Source: Prorocentrum cordatum (taxonomy: Eukaryota > Sar > Dinophyceae > Prorocentrales > Prorocentraceae). From it: a stretch of DNA of 64,000 nucleotides. The notes under the pieces are model-generated. The model had not been told where the DNA came from and searched no databases. It saw only the letters and a list, made by a program, of their open reading frames with translations. Shown piece after piece: positions 49,702 through 58,529 of the stretch. The stretch spans positions 1-64,000 of the forward strand of contig CAUYUJ010014562.1 of assembly GCA_963575745.1 (NCBI GenBank), in the 5' to 3' direction. Within the stretch, counting starts at the first letter, position 1; each line of letters starts with the position of its first letter. Made by a program: the position numbers and the translations under genes.

Positions 49702-49888
49702 CCCAGACCCTCTCGAGCCATGAAAAAATCACGACGGGAGGTTTTTCTCCATCTTCGGCCCCTGGGGGCCCTTGCCGGGCCTCAGGACCGTGAAAAAAAC
49801 ACTCGGGATGAAAAGCTGGTCCTGGGGAAAAGGTCGAGACCTCTGGGGGCCGAAGTCATGCAACAACTCCTAACGTCGGGGGTCTGGG
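49702..49888 (-). mobile_element. M1 element, copy 11
   Basis: CCCAGACCCTCTCGAGCCAT at the left; ACGGGAGGTTTTTCTCC and CTCGGGATGAAAAGCTGGTC inside; and TAACGTCGGGGGTCTGGG at the right. TIRs are nearly intact. Confidence 0.85.
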
Positions 49889-50249
49889 TAGGGGGAGGGG
49901 GGAGGCTTCTTAGCAGCACCCCTGCTCCTTAGAAGCGGCGGGCCTTGTCTGTAGATGTGAGGCCTGCGCCTTCGAAGAAGCAGCCTCCTGCTGAGAAGCC
50001 CTCCCCCCTCCGCCCTGCCCCCCCTGCGCGCGCCGCAGATCAGAGGAGAAAGCGGTGCCGAGGCCCTTGCTCGTGCCGGAGGTGCCTCGTCGCCACGGCG
50101 GGGTTCGCCTCGAGAAGACCTGGTGTCGGAAGGCCTCCCGGGAGAGGCCCGCGCAGACCGGCCAGATGTTCGGGCTGGACGACGTTGCACAGACAGGGAA
50201 AGCTGTCCCTGTCTGCGAAACCTAGGGAAAGCAAATGTCGTAGCAAATG
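49889..50249. other. probable intron/intergenic with M2-like fragment
   Basis: GAGGCTTCTTAGCAGC...GCTGAGAAGCCCTCCCCC (49909-50008) resembles M2 interior blocks. CAGACAGGGAAAGCTGTCCC, TGTCTG near 50190 is a small palindrome. No gene is called. Confidence 0.35.
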
Positions 50250-50322
50250 GTGGCGCCTCCCCGGCGCCAGGAGGCGCCGGGGAGGCGCCACGAAAGCCAG
50301 CTCGTTGCGTGAGCTGGATATC
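50250..50322. repeat. M8 hairpin repeat, copy 2
   Basis: GGTGGCGCCTCCCCGGCGCC, AGGAGGCGCCGGGGAGGCGC, then AAAGCCAGC and GTGAGCTGG, matching 21388-21455. Confidence 0.65.
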
Positions 50323-50645
50323 TTGCGTCCCCCTGTCTGGGCACCTTTCCGTTTCCCCCGAGGAGGTGGGCCGGCGGTGCACGGCAGGGAGGGTCGCAGC
50401 CAGAGGGTCCTCGGCAGGCTGCGTCGAGTGGCGGTGCTCGAAGGAGAACACATGAGCGGCGGAAAAGGACAGGGTCGTTTGCGCCGACACTGGCGCGCAA
50501 GTTGCTCTCGCAAGGTCGCGCGTGAGCGCCCTCGCTTCTCATGCAGCGTGCCGCGCCGGCGGTCCGCGTAAGCCACCGCGGAAGGCCACGAGGCCATTTT
50601 GCGTAAGGCCCTTTTCTTTTCGTCGCCCAAGTTACATGGACATAG
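50323..50645. other. no gene recognised
   Basis: GC-rich unique sequence upstream of the M7 fragment and the membrane-protein exon; likely intron. Confidence 0.3.
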
Positions 50646-50700
50646 ATGCTCGGAGCTCTTCGCGGATTTCTCGGATCGGCGCTGCGGGCCACACAGCGGC
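50646..50700 (+). mobile_element. M7 arm fragment
   Basis: ATGCTCGGAGCTCTTCGCGG and ATTTCTCGGATCGGCGCTG match the left arm of M7 at 16418-16455. The opposing arm is reduced to a weak CGGAACTCCGAAGG near 50730. Confidence 0.55.
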
Positions 50701-50770
50701 CCACCGCAAACCTGAGGCATCTGTGCGGAACTCCGAAGGCAGGTGCTCGTGCAGATTCCTGTTCCTGCAG

Positions 50771-51236
50771 GTGCGTGTGGAACCCAGCCGGGTGCAGCCT
50801 CGAAGCGAGCTGTGTGTGGGTGCACTACGTGGAGATGGCGTGGCGGCAGACGGCGCTGTGGTCGCCACTGGTGGCCCTGCCGTACGCGGCGCTGGCGGTC
50901 TGGTGCGTGTGGCGCCGCGGCAGCTTCCGGGCGGACCTGCCGTTACACCAGTGGACGCAGCGCTACGGGGTCGGTGCGTGCGTCCTGGCAGCCCTGTACG
51001 CCTCGCTCCCGTGGTACGAGGGGTGCCCCCTCTCCAACAAGAAGGGCACCTTCCTCGACGCGCCGCTCCTGGTGTCTCAGTGCGTGCTCATGGTCTTTTC
51101 GCAGATCCAGCTCGCGTACAAGCTCGATGACCTCGACTGTCGGCGGCTGGGCCGGGCCGTCCGCCTGACCGCGGTCGCGGCCGTCATGGTGATCTTTCTG
51201 TCATTTGCGGTTCTGCTGCCAGCAGTGTACCTGGGG
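50771..51236 (+). CDS. candidate exon of a multi-pass membrane protein
   Basis: Bounded by TTCCTGTTCCTGCAG (acceptor, ends 50770) and GGG|GTAAGC (donor, 51237). The frame between is fully open and strongly GC3-biased, with four hydrophobic segments: WSPLVALPYAALAVWCVW, YGVGACVLAALYASLPW, LLVSQCVLMVFSQIQLAY and TAVAAVMVIFLSFAVLLPAV. Polar loops between include CPLSNKKGTFLDA and KLDDLDCRRLGRAVR. This is the best-supported host exon in the window. The family is not recognised; the length given is one exon only, and the exon begins in phase 1 and ends in phase 0. Confidence 0.6.
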
Positions 51237-51480
51237 GTAAGCGACGACGCGATTGACAACATAACCATCTTAGGATGTAATTCCTGAGAGGTTGCATTCA
51301 GCATCGGCGCTGTTATAACCGCAGTCGAAAACCGGCCGAATACACCCGAATCCCAATGAGCCCCGCCCAATTGCATTTCAGCCGCTCTCCTCCAGCTTCA
51401 TCTTGGGCCTGATACGGGCCAGTCTGGCTTCGGGGCCCCTTGGACGGGTTGAATTGCTTCTGATCGCTCTTGGGTAGGAG
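51237..51480. other. probable intron start
   Basis: Follows the GTAAGC donor-like site; the coding frame stops at 51285. No repeats. Confidence 0.35.
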
Positions 51481-51665
51481 CCCAGACCCCCGACGTCATG
51501 ATTTTTCATGGCGTCGACCCCCAGTGGTTGTGACACATTTCCCAGGACCGGAGTTCCACCCCGAGCCGTGTTGTGACGGCCCCGAGGCAGGGCAAGGGCT
51601 CCCGGAGACCGACAAGGGCGAAACACGTCCCGCCGTGATTTTTCCATGGCTCGAGGGGGTCCGGG
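51481..51665 (+). mobile_element. M1 element, copy 12
   Basis: CCCAGACCCCCGACGTCATG, TTTTTCATGGCGTCGACCCC at the left; GGCTCGAGGGGGTCCGGG at the right, directly continued by (CTC)n. Confidence 0.85.
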
Positions 51666-51832
51666 TCCTCCTCCTCCTCCTCCTCCTCCTCCTCCTCCTC
51701 CTCCTCCTCCTCCTCCTCCCCCTCCTCCCCGTCCTCCTACTCCTCCTTCCCTTCCTCCTCCACCTCCTCCTCCTTCCCTTCCTCCTCCCACTCCTCCACC
51801 TCCTCCTCCGCCTCCTCCTCCTCCTCCTCCTC
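51666..51832. repeat. (CTC)n array adjoining M1 copy 12
   Basis: CTC repeats start within three bases of the element end. Confidence 0.95.
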
Positions 51833-52086
51833 AGGAAGGCCTCTCAGGAGTTGCTTCCTGGACCATCTTCGTATTCTGCCTTCCGCTGTTCAGCGTGCCC
51901 AGCACTTAGTGGGCCCCGGAAACGGCAGGGCCGTGTTTGCACCGTTTCCGAAAGAGCGCCTCCTGAAGACGGAACCAGCAACAACAACGCCGACCGGAAG
52001 CGGCAACAGAAACGGCTCCGGGATTGGGGGTGGAGCCAGAAACCGGTTCAGAAACGGCGGCGGAACCGGTTACAAAAACGGCAGAA

Positions 52087-52274
52087 CCCAGACCCCCGGC
52101 GTCATGATTTTTTCACAACGTCGACCCCCAGAGGTTTCGACCTATTCCCCGGGACCGGCTTCTCATCCCGAGTCGTTTTTTGACGGTCCCGAGGCCGGCC
52201 TCGGGACCGTCAGAGGCCGAAAATGGCGAAAAACCTCCCGTCGTGATTTTTTCATGACTCGAGGAGGTCTTGGA
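52087..52274 (+). mobile_element. M1 element, copy 13
   Basis: CCCAGACCCCCGGCGTCATG at the left; CTCGAGGAGGTCTTGG at the right. An internal GGCCGGCCTCGGGACCGTC shows a small local duplication. Confidence 0.8.
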
Positions 52275-52334
52275 AGGAGCCAGCGACAAGAACGGCCAAA
52301 CGGAACCGGTCAAAAACGGCCCTGTCGTTGCCAG

Positions 52335-52500
52335 GGCTGAGGCCCAGCACGATCTGCGGCCTCTGGGGCATGGTGGGCGCCGCCGGGCGCGTGGCGCTCT
52401 CCGGGGCGGGCCTGCGACGGCGCGCGGCCTGCTTTGTGCTGCTGACGGCCGCGTGCCTTGCGCTCTCGCTCGGCAGCATGCTCGCCGTGGTGGTGCTCGG
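52335..52500 (+). CDS. candidate exon with a membrane helix
   Basis: After GTCGTTGCCAG (acceptor-like, ends 52334), the frame gives LRPSTICGLWGMVGAAGRVA, LSGAGLRRRAACFVLLTAAC and LALSLGSMLAVVVLG. Codons are almost all G/C-ending; a transmembrane helix covers about the last 25 residues. No donor is evident because a GGA array begins at once; the frame stays open through the array as Gly/Glu for 75 more codons. It may belong with neighbouring membrane-helix exons, but phases do not simply match. Confidence 0.45.
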
Positions 52501-52708
52501 AGGAGGAGGAGGGGGAGTGGAGGAGGAGGAGGAGGGGGAGTGGGAGGAGGAGGAGGAGGGGGAGGAGGAGGAGGAGGAGGAGGAGGAGGAGGAGGAGGAG
52601 GAGGAGGAGGAGGAGGAGGGGCAGGAGGGGAGGGGGAGGAGGAGGGGAGGAGGAGGAGGAGGAAGAGGAGGAGGGGCAGGAGGGGGAGGGGGAGGGGGAG
52701 GAGGAGTG
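52501..52708. repeat. (GGA)n array
   Basis: GGA/GGGGGA repeats directly following the candidate exon and directly preceding M1 copy 14. Confidence 0.95.
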
Positions 52709-52709
52709 G

Positions 52710-52896
52710 GGAGGCCCCCCTCGAGTAATGACTAAAAACACGACGGGAGGTTTCTCGCCATTTTCTGTCTCCAGGGTCCCTTGCCGGGCCTCGGGACCGT
52801 CAGAAAACGAGTCGGGACGAACAACCGGTGTTGGGGAAGGGGTCGAGTCCTCTGAGGGCCGACGCTATGAAACAATTAGGATGTCGGGGGTCTGGG
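52710..52896 (-). mobile_element. M1 element, copy 14
   Basis: CCCCCTCGAGTAATGAC, ACGACGGGAGGTTTC, GAGTCGGGACGAACAACCGG and GATGTCGGGGGTCTGGG. The left terminus merges into the GGA array. Confidence 0.8.
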
Positions 52897-52904
52897 CAAG
52901 CAGC

Positions 52905-53085
52905 ACAAGCGTAACTGTAAGCGTAGCTGTTCGAAGGGCCTCGCGGACTTCGTGGATCGGCGCTGGCCGACCCCCTTTCTCCCTGGCGCGCTCCGCGCGC
53001 CGGGAGCGGCGCCGGCGCCGCCTGGGGGCCCCTCGCCGGCAAATTTTGCGCGGGCCTCCGAAAGTTTCTGTTCGTGCCGCTGTCT
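52905..53085. mobile_element. M7 long-inverted-repeat element, copy 2 (diverged)
   Basis: TTCGAAGGGCCTCGCGGACT, TCGTGGATCGGCGCTGG at the left; GCAAATTTTGCGCGGGCCTC, CGAAAG at the right. Core GGCGCGCTCCGCGCGCC is identical to M7 copy 1. Confidence 0.6.
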
Positions 53086-53098
53086 GCTCGCCTACAGG

Positions 53099-53287
53099 TA
53101 TACACCGGCGTGGCTGTCTCGAGCACTTATCGAGGGCGCCTGCGGCGGGTCACCGCCGCCTGCCTGCCTCCCGAAAGCTCCCGTGCGGCCAGGCGTTGGG
53201 CCGAGGTTTGGCCAGGCTCTGGGATTATGTGCGCCCCCAGCCTTTGTGAACCTCCTGGGGGAAGGCTTGGGAGGGGAAGAGCAATGA
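53099..53287 (+). CDS. weak candidate terminal exon
   Basis: After TGCTCGCCTACAG (ends 53098) the frame reads YTPAWLSRALIEGACGG, PPPACLPKAPVRPGVGPRFG and AFVNLLGEGLGGEEQ to TGA at 53285-53287. Acceptor quality is good but the other two frames are also open, so this call is tentative. Confidence 0.25.
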   Translation, partial: YTPAWLSRALIEGACGGSPPPACLPKAPVRPGVGPRFGQALGLCAPPAFVNLLGEGLGGEEQ

Positions 53288-53289
53288 GG

Positions 53290-53400
53290 AGGAGAGGGAG
53301 GAAAAGGGAGGAGGAGGAGGAGGAGGAGGAGGAGGAGGAGGTAGGAGGAGGAGGAGGAGGAGGAGGAGGAGGAGGAGGAGGAGGAGGAGAAAGAGGAGGA
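53290..53400. repeat. (GGA)n array
   Basis: GGA repeats with one GTA interruption. Confidence 0.95.
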
Positions 53401-54060
53401 GGCGGCCCATTGAGGCCCTCTTGGAGCCTTCTGCTGGGGGCGTCCTGGGGCACTCTTGGAGGCCTCCGAGGGACCTCGTGGGGGCCGCCTGGGGCCTCTA
53501 CATTGGGTCTCAGGGGCCTCGCGGGAGGAGGAGGAGGAGGAGGAGGAGGAGGAGGAGGAGGAGGAGGAGGAGGAGGAGGAGGAGGAGGAGGGCCGCATCT
53601 CTGTGGGACACTCTTAAGAATACATTGGCCTTCGGAGGCCATTTGAGGCCCTCTCTGGGCAGTAGTGGGTCCATCTCTGGGCACTTTGCGGCCGTCCTGG
53701 ATGTCTGCGGGGCCGTCTCGGGGCGGCCGTCCTTGGTGCCTCTCGGGCCGTCTTCAGGCCCTCTGGGGATGTCTTTCGGGCCTCTCGGGGGCCTCTTGGG
53801 GGACGTCTTGGGGCGATTTTGGGGGCCCATGGGCTGGAGCGTCGGAAGCCTACGCTCAAGTCATTGAAAAATCGGCAAAGGCCCATTAATCAGTTGGGCC
53901 TCCTGGAGGTCCTCGTGGAGCCCTCTTGGGACGTCTTGGGGGCTTGTGAGACCATCCAGAGAACAGCTTGGGCCGTCTTGGAGCCATCTCGGCCGTCTTG
54001 GGACCGTCTTGGTGGCCATCTTGGACCACTTCGGCCGTCTTGGGTTATGATGTTCCAATT
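53401..54060. repeat. degenerate CTTGGGGGCC repeat (inverse of 18240-18935)
   Basis: TCTTGGGGGCCTCTTGGGGG-type units of about 20 bp, with a (GGA)n insert at 53525-53590. The reverse complement of the 18.2-18.9 kb repeat. Confidence 0.75.
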
Positions 54061-54084
54061 TACTTTCTAGCCTTAATCACTAGA

Positions 54085-54202
54085 ATGAATTTCGAGCACC
54101 AAGAAAATACCGAAGCTGGAGGGCTTTCACGTGTCGGGCCCTGGGTGGCGATTTTCGTTCGAGACTGTTTCGATAGTTCTGGGTGCTCGAAATGATTTCT
54201 GG
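54085..54202. other. 118-bp imperfect inverted repeat
   Basis: GAATTTCGAGCACCAAGAAA at the left pairs with TTCTGGGTGCTCGAAATGAT at the right. Confidence 0.55.
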
Positions 54203-54650
54203 GATGTGGTCCTTAAGCACGATGGGGGCAACAGCAGTCTTGGAGGCCATCTTAGCCGTCTTGGAGTCCCTACTGGGGCCGCCTTGCGCTGGAGGACCGG
54301 TGGGACATGCGCTTTGGGCCGCTGCATGTTGTGCCGGCGGGACCGGCCAAGACCCCACTGGAAATGTCCATCCAGAGCCGAAACCATGTAAACACGTGGC
54401 ACGCCGAACGCCACTGCGGCAAGCCACGGGGGGGCGGCGGACCCAGAAGCCTTTGGGAGGTGGCTCTGTGTCTTGGGCCTCCCGTGGGGGGCCCCTGGGG
54501 GGCCTCTCGGAGTCGCTCTTGGCCTCTCGCGGGCCTCCTGTGAGCTCCTGGGAGGCCTCTCGGGGCTCCAAGGGTTACTTTGCATCTTCGGGTGGCCGTT
54601 CCTGTCCTGTGACTGGCAGTCTATTGTTGTGCTCCGGTGTGGGTTGGACG
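54203..54650. other. no gene recognised
   Basis: GC-rich; GGGCCTCTCGGAG and GGCCTCTCGCGGG recall the preceding degenerate repeat. Frames are open but not protein-like. Confidence 0.3.
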
Positions 54651-54651
54651 C

Positions 54652-54742
54652 GGATTCGACGCGGATTCGACGCGGATTCGACGTGGATTCGACACGGACC
54701 CGGCACGGATTCGATACGGATTCGGCACGGACTCGACGTGCA
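54652..54742. repeat. 11-bp minisatellite, 8 units
   Basis: Units of GCGGATTCGAC drifting to ACGGATTCGGC. Period 11 is exact across the stretch. Confidence 0.9.
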
Positions 54743-54788
54743 TCGCGGCGCGACGGGACAGACAAGGTACCCCGAAGATGCAACACAG

Positions 54789-54978
54789 TAAGGGGCCTGA
54801 GGGCCCTCCAGCTCGTGCCTCGCGGCACGTTGGCGGGTTTTACGCACTGGGTCTCGGCCGCCGACGCGCTGCTCAACTGCCTCACCGCGGCAGCCTTCTC
54901 GGGCCTGGCCGGTCCGCGGTCGCTGCAGGTGCTGGCGCTGGACGCCTTCTCGGCCACCAGGGGCAACATCAGGGGAGG
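54789..54978 (+). CDS. candidate exon, unidentified protein
   Basis: The frame reads GLRALQLVPRGTLAGFTHWV, SAADALLNCLTAAAFSGLAG and PRSLQVLALDAFSATRGNIR with G/C-ending codons. It is followed by GGTAAGT, a canonical 5' splice site, which is also the outer end of an M2 inverted repeat. The peptide is moderately hydrophobic and helical. The 5' edge (ACACAG or AGTAAG) is uncertain. The exon would end two bases into a codon. Confidence 0.5.
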
Positions 54979-55195
54979 GTAAGTCGCCACGGCGGCAAGC
55001 GAGGGGGTGAAATGAGAAGGAGAAGGCCTTCTGAGAAGGCGGCGGGACTTCTCAGAAGCCCTCGCGCCTTCTCATAAGTTTTTTCTATCTTCGGGAGAGG
55101 CTTGGGAAACTTCTCAGAAGGCAGGGGAATTTCCGAACCTCTGAGAAGGCCTTCTCCTTCTCACTTCCCCCCCTCGTTCGCCGCCGATACTTACC
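54978..55195 (+). mobile_element. M2 inverted-repeat element, copy 3 (best preserved), introner-like
   Basis: The left end GGTAAGTCGCCACGGCGGCA and, read inward, the right end GGTAAGTATCGGCGGCG are inverted repeats, continued by TGAGAAGGAGAAGGCCTTCT on both sides. So both ends, on opposite strands, carry a perfect GTAAGT donor motif. The element starts exactly where the candidate coding frame ends. Confidence 0.7.
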
Positions 55196-55504
55196 AAACC
55201 ACCCCCCAACCCAACTCGAAGGTCACAGACCCCCCCGAAGTTCCGGTCGGGGAGTGCGGGCTCCACCGTATTTTCTCGACGTTCCAAAACGCCCCCCCGC
55301 TGGAAATCGGCAGCCCCCGAGGTGACTTGTTGGGTTGGGGTGGCTTGGCAGGTAGTCAGCAAGGCTCAGGGGGGAACGCATCGACCCCCAATCGCCCATT
55401 CATTGCCGATGGGGGCCTGATTGCCCACCCCGTCCAGGACCGTTGGGATTCGCTATCGAGGGCCCATCGCCGATCTTCTACTGGCTATGTAGCGCTGGTT
55501 CCAG
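55196..55504. other. no gene recognised
   Basis: C-rich unique sequence with CCCCCCAACCC; the frame preceding the next exon has a stop at 55491, consistent with an intron. Confidence 0.35.
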
Positions 55505-55634
55505 GTCGACGCTACCCCCCCTGAGCCGGTCCCCCCTGTCGTTGCCCCTCGCATCAACTCCTATACCGACGACCAGCTGCAGGTGTTCTACGAGAAGTAC
55601 CTCGAGTACCTCTCGAAGGAGAGAAGACCGCATG
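55505..55634 (+). CDS. candidate exon, unidentified protein
   Basis: After CGCTGGTTCCAG (ends 55504), the frame reads DATPPEPVPPVVAPRINS, YTDDQLQVFYEKYLEYLSKE with excellent codon bias. It is a Pro-rich linker followed by a charged amphipathic helix. It runs into M7 copy 3, which starts about 55640; the 3' boundary (AAG|GAGAGA) is uncertain. No family was recognised. Confidence 0.45.
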
Positions 55635-55639
55635 AACAT

Positions 55640-55780
55640 TCTTTGATCCGCGCTGGACCCCCTCTGGTGGCGCCTCCTGCGCTGCGCCGCCCCTGGCGCG
55701 CGGAGCGCGCAAGAGATGGGGGGTGCCCAGCGTCGACTCGAGGAAATCAGCGCGGGCCTCCGAAGATTCATGTGATCGTT
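55640..55780. mobile_element. M7 long-inverted-repeat element, copy 3
   Basis: TTTGATCCGCGCTGGACCCC at the left, GCCCCTGGCGCGCGGAGCGC in the core, AAATCAGCGCGGGCCTCCGA at the right. Arms are shorter and more diverged than in copy 1. Confidence 0.5.
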
Positions 55781-56005
55781 GTCTCATTGGTTGTTTTGCC
55801 GATCGGCGCGGGCCCTCGCATCCCCTCCCACCCATGGAGTAGGTCTTGGCTGCTCCTGGCGCCTGTTTCAAGCAGGAGTAGTCTCTCCCATGCTGCGCAC
55901 TGTTGCAAACAGTCGCGTTAAGCAGAGGTCCGGAGCCGAGAAGAAGGAGGAGGAGGAGGAGGAGGGCCCTTCCGCCCAATGTCGAAACGCCGAATAAGAG
56001 AACGT
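55781..56005. other. spacer with short GGA tract
   Basis: (GGA)n at 55943-55964; otherwise unique. No supported gene. Confidence 0.3.
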
Positions 56006-56009
56006 GCAC

Positions 56010-56451
56010 CGTGCGTGTGTGCGGGTGTGCGTGTGTGCGTGTGTGCGTGTGTGCGTATGTGCGTGTTTGCGTGTGTGCGCGTGTGCGTGTGTGCGTGTAT
56101 GTGTGTGTGTGTGTGTGCGTGTGTGCGTGTGTGCGTGTGTGCGTGTGTGCATGTGTGCGTGTGTGCGTGTGTGCGTGTGTGCATGTGTGCGTGTGTGCGT
56201 GTGTGCGTGTGTGTGTGTGTGTGTGCGTGTGTGCGTGTGTGNNNNNNNNNNNNNNNNNNNNNNNNNNNNNNNNNNNNNNNNNNNNNNNNNNNNNNNNNNN
56301 NNNNNNNNNNNNNNNNNNNNNNNNNNNNNNNNNNNNNNNNNGCGTGCGCGTGTGCGCGTGCGCGTGCGCGTGCGCGTGCGCGCGTGCGCGTGCGCGTGCG
56401 CGTGCGCGCGTGCGCGTGCGCGCGTGCGCGTGCGTCCGTGCGTGCGTGTGC

Positions 56452-56490
<39 letters not shown>

Positions 56491-56500
56491 TGTGTGTGCG
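56010..56500. repeat. (GT/GC)n array interrupted by an assembly gap
   Basis: GTGTGTGC-type repeats before and GCGTGCGC-type repeats after a run of exactly 100 N. The gap size is therefore nominal and the true array length unknown. Confidence 0.95.
56242..56341. other. assembly gap (100 N)
   Basis: One hundred consecutive N. The sequence type changes from GTGTGC to GCGTGC across it. Confidence 1.
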
Positions 56501-56615
56501 TGCGGCTTTCTGTCCTTCGGACCTCGACCGGGCGCGGGTGAAGTGGGTGTTCTGCGGCTACCTGCGCCGATTGGCTGCGGCTGGGAAGGCTATGCCGCGG
56601 TACCAGGAGGTGCCA

Positions 56616-56785
56616 GGAGGGGACAAAAACACGCAGACACAATTCATCGCCGACTCCCAGGAGAATGTGGGAAGATAGCTTGTGGAAAGGGGGCGGGGGG
56701 GGGGGAAGACGAGAACCCAGCAAATGTGGGAGAATAGGGTGAATCCTGGGATGTGTGCCTATTCATTCGAGTGTCCCAGGGCCCC
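56616..56785 (+). mobile_element. M6 inverted-repeat element, copy 2
   Basis: AGGAGGGGACAAAAACACGC at the left and CGAGTGTCCCAGGGCCCC at the right; interior CACAATTCATCGCCGACTCC is shared with 15751-15910. Confidence 0.6.
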
Positions 56786-56982
56786 CTGTATGAGGTGCCA
56801 GGCTACCAGGCGATCGTCGGCAGCAGTGGCTTCCCGCTTCTGCGGGACGTGCGTGCGTGTGTGTGCGTGCGGCTTTCTGTCCTTCGGACCTCGACCGGGC
56901 GCGGGTGAAGTGGGTGTTCTGCGGCTACCTGCGCCGATTGGCTGCGGCTGGGAAGGCTATGCCGCGGTACCAGGAGGTGCCA

Positions 56983-57152
56983 GGAGGGGACAAAAACACG
57001 CAGACACAATTCATCGCCGACTCCCAGGAGAATGTGGGAAGATAGCTTGTGGAAAGGGGGCGGGGGGGGGGGAAGACGAGAACCCAGCAAATGTGGGAGA
57101 ATAGGGTGAATCCTGGGATGTGTGCCTATTCATTCGAGTGTCCCAGGGCCCC
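56983..57152 (+). mobile_element. M6 element, copy 3 (duplicate of copy 2)
   Basis: Identical to copy 2, carried by the 367-bp tandem duplication. Confidence 0.6.
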
Positions 57153-57329
57153 CTGTATGAGGTGCCAGGCTACCAGGCGATCGTCGGCAGCAGTGGCTTC
57201 CCGCTTCTGCGGGACGGGCCGAAGCACAGGCCGGCGGCGCGCACCAGCAGCGGGGCAGCGCGAGGGGGGGGGGTCGGCCTTCTGGGAAGGCGATGGAGGG
57301 CTTCCTGGAAGGCCAGGGGGGCCCTCCTG

Positions 57330-57590
57330 CAACCCTCGTCAAACTTGGCATCAAAAATGTCTTACGTTGCTGAACTGTCTGTGGGGAGAGTCTGGACAGA
57401 GCAGCAGTGGCTGCGAGGTACTTGTGTGCGCCGCCCCTCCAATGTCGGTCATCATCGAACTTCCCAGTCGTTCCCGGTCAGACCACTTTTGTCCTGGCCC
57501 CGACATTGGAGGGGCGTCTATCGACATTGAAGTGCGCGCCGACATCGCAGGGGCGTGGTCGCCCTTTTTGACATTAATTTTGACAAGGGT
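57330..57590 (+). mobile_element. M4 inverted-repeat element, copy 2
   Basis: CAACCCTCGTCAAACTTGGC at the left and ACATTAATTTTGACAAGGGT at the right; long matches to 6071-6334 including CCAATGTCGGTCATCATCGA and GCATCGCAGGGGCGTGGTCG-like blocks. Confidence 0.78.
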
Positions 57591-57744
57591 ACTAGAAAGG
57601 GCCTCGAGGCTTCTCTGAGGCACCGTCTCAGAGGCCTCCCGCGCCTCTAAAAAAAGGGCCCCTGCCTTCGAAGCAGCTCGCCGCCTTCCTGGAAGGCCCC
57701 CCCCCTCTCGCGCCACCCCCTCTCGCGCGCGCCGACAAACATAG

Positions 57745-57960
57745 GTTCGTGCTGTCGCACCCGTGGCTGTCGAGCGAGCACCCGGACCCCACGGGGGCGA
57801 AATTGAGGCTGCTCGTGAACCAGCTCGACATGCTTCAGGCCTCCGACGCCGACGCGGTCTTTATCCTGCTGCCTGCGGCAAGCCCCGCAACCGTGCCAAC
57901 GCAGCAGCGCGGGGTGACGAGTGTTGGGTCAAAGACCCATTTCCACCCTAGACTTCCAAC
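57745..57960 (+). CDS. candidate exon with SHxWLxxxHPDPxG motif
   Basis: After GCCGACAAACATAG (acceptor-like, ends 57744) the frame reads FVLSHPWLSSEHPDPTGAKL, RLLVNQLDMLQASDADAVF. The SH-x-WL...HPDP-x-G-x-x-L-x-x-L pattern recurs, to my recollection, in large families of dinoflagellate and other protist proteins of unknown function, where it is usually followed within 30-40 residues by a Phe/Trp-Asp ... LPQ motif. That second motif is not seen here, so the exon probably ends near 57865 and the rest of the open frame (to 58030) is intronic. It begins with one base completing a codon. Function unknown. Confidence 0.5.
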
Positions 57961-58077
57961 GATGCTGTCCCGATGTGTGAATCATTTCGACGGCAGGGTC
58001 CCACATGACACTATGTTTAAATTGCTTTAGTCCCCGTCGTCGTCCCTGTGATCACAGATCACAGAGGCCCTAGTCCG

Positions 58078-58240
58078 GCCCCCTCCTCCTCCTCCTCCTC
58101 CTCCTCCTCCTTCACATCCTCCTATCTTATCCCTGCCTCTTCCTTCTGCCACCTCCTCCTCCGCATCCCCCCACCTTCTGCTCGTCCTCCCTCACCTCCT
58201 CCCGGGACGCGCCAGTCTATTTTCATTGGCGCCGCTGCTG
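58078..58240. repeat. (CTC)n-rich tract
   Basis: CTC run at 58082-58110 and looser CCTCC-rich sequence after it; similar pyrimidine-rich sequence continues at 58300-58450. Confidence 0.8.
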
Positions 58241-58529
58241 CTTCTAACGGCATGCGCACGTCCTGTTGAAGCTCCTCAACCTCATGATCGTCGTCGCCTC
58301 CTTCCTGTCCTCCCCCCCTTCCTCCATCTTCCCCGTTCGTATCCTCCCTCTTCTCCTCACCCTCCTCGTCCTCCCAACCCCCCTTCGTATCTTCCCCCTT
58401 CTCCTCGCCCTCCTCGTCCTCCTCCTCCTGCTTCTACTCGCTCCTGCCCTCCTACTCGAGACTTCGGGGGCCCAAGAGCGACGACGGCTACAGGGATAGA
58501 AATGACCGCCTCGGAGTAGTAGCATTCGT

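Larger units (their letters stand above)
56483..57216. repeat. perfect tandem duplication, 367-bp unit
   Basis: 56483-56849 and 56850-57216 appear identical, including an 11-G homopolymer. Each unit carries TGCGTGTGTGTGCGTGCGG at its start and an M6 element. Adjacency to the gap makes an assembly artefact as likely as a recent duplication. Confidence 0.9.

Noticed and set aside
50587-50608. GGCCATTTTGCG resembling the DinoSL core
   Set aside because: Only about 14 of 21 bases agree and the end motif is absent; within chance expectation.
52458-52735. Poly-Glu/Gly extension of the 52335-52500 exon as a true acidic tail
   Set aside because: The extension is the GGA array and continues into an M1 element; intronic expansion is more likely.
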